From NCBI GenBank assembly GCA_002418775.1, contig DIEU01000010.1, positions 6,673 to 39,582 of the forward strand: a stretch of 32,910 nucleotides of DNA, in the 5' to 3' direction. Within the stretch, counting starts at the first letter, position 1. Every line of letters starts with the position of its first letter. The notes under the pieces were generated by a model. It was not told the origin of the DNA. It was given only the letters and a program-made list of their open reading frames with translations, and did not search any database. Made by a program: the position numbers and the translations under genes. Below, in pieces: positions 30,870 through 32,910 of the stretch. The stretch comes from Firmicutes bacterium UBA5766. Its GTDB lineage: Bacteria > Bacillota > Desulfotomaculia > Desulfotomaculales > Nap2-2B.

Positions 30870-31844
30870 TTAAAACCTGCGTGTGCCAATAAAGTCAGCA
30901 ACGGAAGCAAGAGCGATTTTAGCGTTAAAATTGGGCAAAGCGGACAATTCATTTCTTGCCCTGGTTACATATCTGTGAACAATCTGGCCTGAATAGTCTA
31001 TTCCGCCGCATTCCTTGACAAGCCTGATGGCTTCCTCCGGTTCATAACCATTGTTCTGTCTCAAAACCATATCCTTCAGCTTTTCCTTCTTCGGGCTGTT
31101 TTTCAGGGCATAAATAACAGGGAGCGTGATTACGCCCTGACGCAGGTCACCGCCTATAGGCTTACCTATCAGTTTTTCATCGGCGACCAGGTCCAGAACG
31201 TCATCAGTGATTTGAAATGCCATGCCAATATTATGGCCGTATCGCCGCAGTGATTCATATATCTGTTTTGGGGCGTCGCAGACAAAAGCCCCTAGTTGGC
31301 AGCTTGCCGAAATAAGCAGGGCTGTCTTGCGGTATATCGTAAAAAAGTAATCCTTTACTGTCTTTTGAATATCGAAAGGATTTGAGATCTGTTCGATCTC
31401 ACCCAGACACATCCTGACGCTGGTATCGGCAAGAATCCTGTTGACAAGGGGATTCTCATATCTGGAGATCAGCGACAGGGATTTTGCAAAAAGACAGGTC
31501 CCTATATGAACAGAGAGTTTGTTGCCCCAAATTGCCCTTACTGTTTGTGTACCACGGCGAGTTGAAGAACAGTCTACAACATCGTCATGAACCAAAGTGG
31601 CCATATGGATTAACTCCAGGGCTACAGCAAGGGGAAGGACCTGTTCAAAGGAAAAATTAGCACATTTACCGGCCAGCAAACTAAAGGCAGGTCGCAAACG
31701 CTTTCCTCCTGCCTTCAACAAGTGGGTAGAAGTCTGTGTCATTAAAGGATCCGGAGACTGAACAACCGCATGCAACTCCTGCTCTACTATTTTCAGCTCG
31801 TCCTTTATCTCCCTAAAAAGTTCCATTGGAATAATCTGCCTCAT
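30870..31844 (-). CDS. Polyprenyl diphosphate synthase (heptaprenyl-type, HepT/IspB-like)
   Basis: A trans-isoprenyl chain elongase of 324 residues. Both aspartate-rich motifs are present: LVHDDVVDCSSTRRG (DDxxD) and ITDDVLDLVADEKLIGKPIG, with the GKRLRPAF substrate segment near residue 48. Products would be the C35-C40 side chain of menaquinone; the chain length cannot be read with certainty. It heads the run of haem genes, 17 nt before sirC. Linking quinone side chain and haem makes sense for an electron-transport operon. The start at 31844 has AAGGG directly adjacent; ATG at 31826 (MELFREIKDEL) is an alternative. Confidence 0.92.
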   Translation of the reverse strand: MRQIIPMELFREIKDELKIVEQELHAVVQSPDPLMTQTSTHLLKAGGKRLRPAFSLLAGKCANFSFEQVLPLAVALELIHMATLVHDDVVDCSSTRRGTQTVRAIWGNKLSVHIGTCLFAKSLSLISRYENPLVNRILADTSVRMCLGEIEQISNPFDIQKTVKDYFFTIYRKTALLISASCQLGAFVCDAPKQIYESLRRYGHNIGMAFQITDDVLDLVADEKLIGKPIGGDLRQGVITLPVIYALKNSPKKEKLKDMVLRQNNGYEPEEAIRLVKECGGIDYSGQIVHRYVTRARNELSALPNFNAKIALASVADFIGTRRF

Positions 31845-31918
31845 CCCTTAGCAAGAAAAACTATGCATTTACCCTGTTTTAGCCTTTGTATTTCTAGATT
31901 AGACCTTCCAAGGCTTTC

Positions 31919-31990
31919 TGTGAACTTTTCACAATAATTCTACCATAGATTAATATATTTCAGATTAATATATTTCGATAAGAAAATCAA
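31919..31990 (-). promoter_or_regulatory. Putative promoter/operator region of the haem run
   Basis: On the minus strand TTGATT (31990-31985), a 17-bp spacer and TAATCT (31967-31962) are a possible promoter. The 15-bp unit AGATTAATATATTTC (plus strand) occurs twice in perfect tandem at 31947-31961 and 31962-31976, so the TAATCT is duplicated. Just downstream TGTGAA-CTT-TTCACA at 31919-31933 is a perfect inverted repeat, near a Rex or CRP/FNR-type site but one base short in the spacer. The repeats are seen directly; their roles are inferred. Confidence 0.45.
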
Positions 31991-32082
31991 GGGCCAAGAA
32001 ATAGATACGCTCCAAAATAGACATGGACACCGGTTTTATTTAAGTTAATCACATTGCAATAGACAAACCTACTCGCAGCGCG

Positions 32083-32111
32083 TTGATCAGACAGCACAAT
32101 CATGATATAAT
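32083..32111 (+). promoter_or_regulatory. tRNA-Sec promoter
   Basis: TTGATC (32083-32088), a spacer of exactly 17 bp and a perfect TATAAT (32106-32111) lie 18 bp ahead of the tRNA-Sec 5' end. The rest of 31991-32082 shows nothing else. Confidence 0.75.
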
Positions 32112-32129
32112 ACACAATTGGAACTGCAT

Positions 32130-32227
32130 GGGGGTGGATGGGGCCTGGTGGCCCTCCTGGTCTTCAAAACCAGCCGTGGGGTGTGAAGAGCGTCCCGGGT
32201 GAGTTCGATTCTCACACACTCCCGCCA
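32130..32227 (+). tRNA. selC: tRNA-Sec (selenocysteine, anticodon TCA)
   Basis: A 98-nt tRNA with the special features of selenocysteine tRNA: an 8-nt acceptor arm (GGGGGTGG against ACACTCCC, with one G/T pair and a non-pairing last position), a 6-bp D-stem GGGGCC/GGCCCT with TGGT loop, anticodon arm CTGGT-CTTCAAA-ACCAG reading UGA, a very long variable arm, T-arm GTGAG-TTCGATT-CTCAC and a GCCA end. It shows the organism makes selenoproteins; selA, selB and selD are not in this window. Confidence 0.95.
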
Positions 32228-32230
32228 AGC

Positions 32231-32272
32231 AAATCAAGGCTTCCGATAACCGGAAGCCTTTTGATTTATTTT
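32231..32272 (+). terminator. Terminator of tRNA-Sec
   Basis: AGGCTTCCG and CGGAAGCCT, enclosed by AAATCAA and TTGATTT, make a long stem with a 4-5 nt loop, followed by ATTTT. It begins 3 nt after the tRNA end. Between it and 32472 I see no further gene. Confidence 0.88.
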
Positions 32273-32472
32273 CCTGTACCTAAAACAATTTCAACATGTA
32301 AAGGACAGCCTGGGAACTTCGTTGTTTATCTCGTCTGGCCGGTTCTAACTCGGCGTAGTGAATACTAAGTAGAAGCTTGTTCCTGTTCCGCCGGAGTTGT
32401 GCGCATAGGCCCTAAAGTAGTAGGTTCTGTTAGGCCCTTAATTCCAAAGATCTTCGCAAACTGGAAAGAAAA

Positions 32473-32910
32473 TTACGCAATAGTGAACTCTAAACCAGCC
32501 AAACTGGGGATGATAAAAAGTGCCCTTGTCTTTAGTCCGGTAGCGATGACAGCCTTCCCCAGTTTGGTGAGATAGTATTTACGGGACCTCGCAACTCTTT
32601 TAATGAGGCCGTGGAGCGAAAGGCGCTTCAAGATTCTGGTGACGGATGAAGGGCTCAGATCAGGGATGAATTTACGGATCATCTTGTTTTGAAAACCATT
32701 GATGTTAAATTCACCCCGCGCCAGGACTTCAAAGAATTTCTGGTCGGCCTGGCTGAAGAAATTGAAACCCTTGTAACTTCTGTCATCCTCTTTGACAGGA
32801 TCGGAGATTTTAAAAAGTTTCTTCATTCCGTCGCTGGAATCGTTAAATGCGGAGATGAATTCAAGATAGCGACGATTAGAGTCTTTGAGCAACTGGGCCA
32901 GGATGTAGAT
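32473..32910 (-). CDS. Winged-helix protein, C-terminal part (runs off the window)
   Basis: The minus-strand frame stays open to the window edge (IYILAQLLKDSNRRYLEFI...), so the ATG at 32892 is not necessarily the start and the protein is 5'-truncated by the window. The visible 145 residues include a winged-helix region (GEFNINGFQNKMIRKFIPDL, SPSSVTRILKRLSLHGLIKR, SRKYYLTKLGKAVI) like MarR-type or plasmid/transposon-protein C-termini. Similar tails occur in multi-copy proteins of anaerobes, often thought to be mobile-element related, but I cannot assign a family with certainty. Confidence 0.6.
   Translation of the reverse strand: MYILAQLLKDSNRRYLEFISAFNDSSDGMKKLFKISDPVKEDDRSYKGFNFFSQADQKFFEVLARGEFNINGFQNKMIRKFIPDLSPSSVTRILKRLSLHGLIKRVARSRKYYLTKLGKAVIATGLKTRALFIIPSLAGLEFTIA

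Noticed and set aside
1..32910. CRISPR array
   Set aside because: No set of regularly spaced repeats of 24-40 bp was seen anywhere; the tandem repeats found are 5 bp x3 and 15 bp x2 only.

Overview
This window looks like chromosome from a strictly anaerobic, spore-former-type Gram-positive bacterium of the Desulfotomaculum/Pelotomaculum (Peptococcaceae) kind. This is inferred from gene content and style: strong AGGAGG ribosome sites, frequent TTG and GTG starts, a Rex regulator, a selenocysteine tRNA, and haem made by the siroheme-dependent (Ahb) route. Genus and species cannot be fixed from this sequence alone.

Positions 1-9997 are a conserved housekeeping block, nearly all on the minus strand. 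It holds the 5' end of tmRNA (ssrA) and smpB, a split transketolase pair, a YitT-type membrane protein, prfB with its programmed frameshift, secA, the hibernation factor hpf, a cold-shock gene and a sirtuin. One ornithine cyclodeaminase-like gene (648-1607) runs the other way. A tRNA-Leu(CAG) with its own promoter and terminator closes the block.

Positions 10400-16400 are an AT-rich, decaying accessory region. A molybdenum-hydroxylase (xanthine dehydrogenase/CoxLMS-like) cluster survives only as fragments of its large, iron-sulfur and FAD subunits. Fragments of insertion-sequence genes (an IS481-like transposase N-terminus and an ExeA-like ATPase C-terminus) lie among or beside them. The 3' end of the ExeA gene is present twice, on either side of an unknown ORF. 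A MmgE/PrpD-family gene is broken by in-frame TGA and TAA codons. Intact genes here are a second cold-shock protein, a small membrane/zinc-ribbon protein and two proteins of unknown function.

Positions 16400-20300 hold small conserved genes: a zinc ribbon, a DUF45 metalloprotease-like protein, a hotdog thioesterase, a tiny membrane protein, Hsp20 with a well-formed promoter and operator-like palindromes, YjbQ and a LOG-like nucleotide-binding protein.

Positions 20256-31844 form one long minus-strand run. In transcription order it reads polyprenyl diphosphate synthase, sirC, hemA, hemC, cobA-hemD fusion, ahbC(nirJ1)-like, hemB, ahbD(nirJ2)-like, ahbA, ahbB, hemL, rex, a LOG-like gene and yjbQ. 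With charged tRNA-Glu as input it encodes every step from glutamyl-tRNA through uroporphyrinogen III, precorrin-2 and siroheme to didecarboxysiroheme, Fe-coproporphyrin and haem. No hemE, hemN, hemG/hemY or hemH is present. Spacing is tight and several genes overlap, so co-transcription is likely.

The right end holds a tRNA-Sec gene with clear promoter and terminator, and the C-terminal part of a winged-helix protein that runs off the window.
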